A stretch of DNA of 30,833 nt from a virus, in IMG/VR virus record IMGVR_UViG_3300035698_001704, positions 1 to 30,833 of that record. One strand, 5' to 3'. The notes under the pieces are model-generated. The model saw only the letters and a program-made list of their open reading frames with translations. It had not been told where the DNA came from and searched no databases. This document shows, piece by piece, positions 30,143 through 30,833 of this stretch. Made by a program: the position numbers and the translations under genes. The first letter of the stretch is position 1. Each line of letters starts with the position of its first letter.

Positions 30143-30833
30143 ATGGCACTCACAAACCCAATCAGCATCACCTGGGGGTCGCGAACAGTCGGTGGCTCGT
30201 CAAGCACCTACCAACTCAACGGACCCTACGTCGTAGACAAATCGTTCGGGCAACTGAGAGTTGTCGCCGAGGTGTTGGTGGTGTCTACCAGCATCAGCGG
30301 GCTCCAAGCGGCGAGCGAAGCCCTCGAAGACGACTTCAGGAAGCGTGATCAGGATCTGAAGATATCAATGTCTGGCGGGACATGGGACTACAAGTCCGGC
30401 GATTCCTTGCTGAACACAACGTCCAGCATCACCAAATCAGGCAATCAGGACTACGATCGCGGCCACTCGCGCGCCTACACAGTCATCGTTGAAGGGACGC
30501 TCCCGGCAGATGACGAAGACGGCCTCAGCGTCCTTGAGGTCACGTTTGATTACGAGCCATCCCGCCGCCGGACGGTGTCAATGCGGGGCGTCTACACAGC
30601 CATCGACAACATCGGGGCTGAACAGTCGTATCTCGACGACTTCGACTCGCGCGCAGACGCCATACTGGCAGCAGCAACCCCCGCAGGCACGTTCGAGTTG
30701 GTTGACGAAACTCACAGCCGCGACCGGAATGATGCTGAATGCTCGTTCACGAGGTCTTACGTGGAGATCCTGTTCAGTCAGGGCACCACCCTCGACGAAG
30801 CGTCTATCGTTGACCACCGCGTCACGTTCTCCA
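30143..30833 (+). CDS. tail protein, N-terminal 230 residues (runs off the window)
   Basis: ATG 30143 opens a frame that stays open to the right edge: MALTNPISITWGSRTVGGSS, then VVAEVLVVSTSISGLQAASE, ALEDDFRKRDQDLKI, YDRGHSRAYTVIVEGTLPAD and RGVYTAIDNIGAEQSYLDDF. Beta-rich with short helices; the sequence resembles baseplate or distal-tail hub proteins in general style, without a diagnostic motif. Nothing downstream is visible. Confidence 0.6.
   Translation, partial: MALTNPISITWGSRTVGGSSSTYQLNGPYVVDKSFGQLRVVAEVLVVSTSISGLQAASEALEDDFRKRDQDLKISMSGGTWDYKSGDSLLNTTSSITKSGNQDYDRGHSRAYTVIVEGTLPADDEDGLSVLEVTFDYEPSRRRTVSMRGVYTAIDNIGAEQSYLDDFDSRADAILAAATPAGTFELVDETHSRDRNDAECSFTRSYVEILFSQGTTLDEASIVDHRVTFS

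Noticed and set aside
1-30833. CRISPR array, insertion sequence, integrase, lysis cassette
   Set aside because: No spaced repeats, transposase, recombinase or recognised endolysin motifs were found; the only direct repeat is the capsid-region duplication.

Overview
The window is one continuous stretch of a tailed-bacteriophage (or prophage) genome. Nearly everything is on the + strand, tightly packed, with ATGA, GTGA, TGATG and TAGTG stop/start overlaps between neighbours. The head module has the Mu-type gene set: TerS, TerL, DUF935-type portal, gpF-like head morphogenesis protein, protease-scaffold, small decoration-like proteins, gpT-like capsid, and a gpG-like tail-completion protein. No integrase, repressor, DNA polymerase or endolysin is visible. 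The DNA is GC-rich. Two secreted accessory proteins look like planctomycete secreted proteins, so a planctomycete host is a plausible but unproven inference.

Layout. 1-3.05 kb: recombination genes (YqaJ-type exonuclease, ERF annealing protein, RusA-like resolvase, small zinc-finger protein). 3.05-5.4 kb: a 610-residue protein of unknown role coupled to an HxD...H beta-helix (oxygenase/cupin-like) protein. 5.4-7.4 kb: a run of small unknown genes behind a strong-looking promoter. 7.4-7.56 kb: a tRNA-like sequence with encoded CCA, then a terminator-like hairpin. 7.6-12.0 kb: a coupled operon with a ParB-like protein, a small protein, a GT-A-type glycosyltransferase, a second HxD...H protein, an IbrA-like PAPS-reductase-fold protein, a coiled-coil protein and an IbrB-like ParB/HTH protein. 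This is the best candidate for an undescribed system, most likely nucleobase or nucleotide hypermodification or its control. 12.0-14.45 kb: a zinc-ribbon protein and both terminase subunits. 14.45-17.85 kb: an accessory island between terminase and portal, with a minus-strand DUF6283-like gene, a chain of small genes, a 28-residue membrane peptide and two signal-peptide proteins. 17.9-23.7 kb: the head module, ended by a strong intrinsic terminator after the capsid gene. 23.7 kb to the end: connector, completion and tail genes, the last one running off the edge.

Expression. Most genes are translationally coupled or have a GGA-type Shine-Dalgarno. A second class, at operon heads, has a -10-like hexamer only 5-8 bases before the ATG, so these mRNAs are probably leaderless. 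Three of those genes also begin with nearly the same coding sequence (Met-Thr-Asn-Glu).
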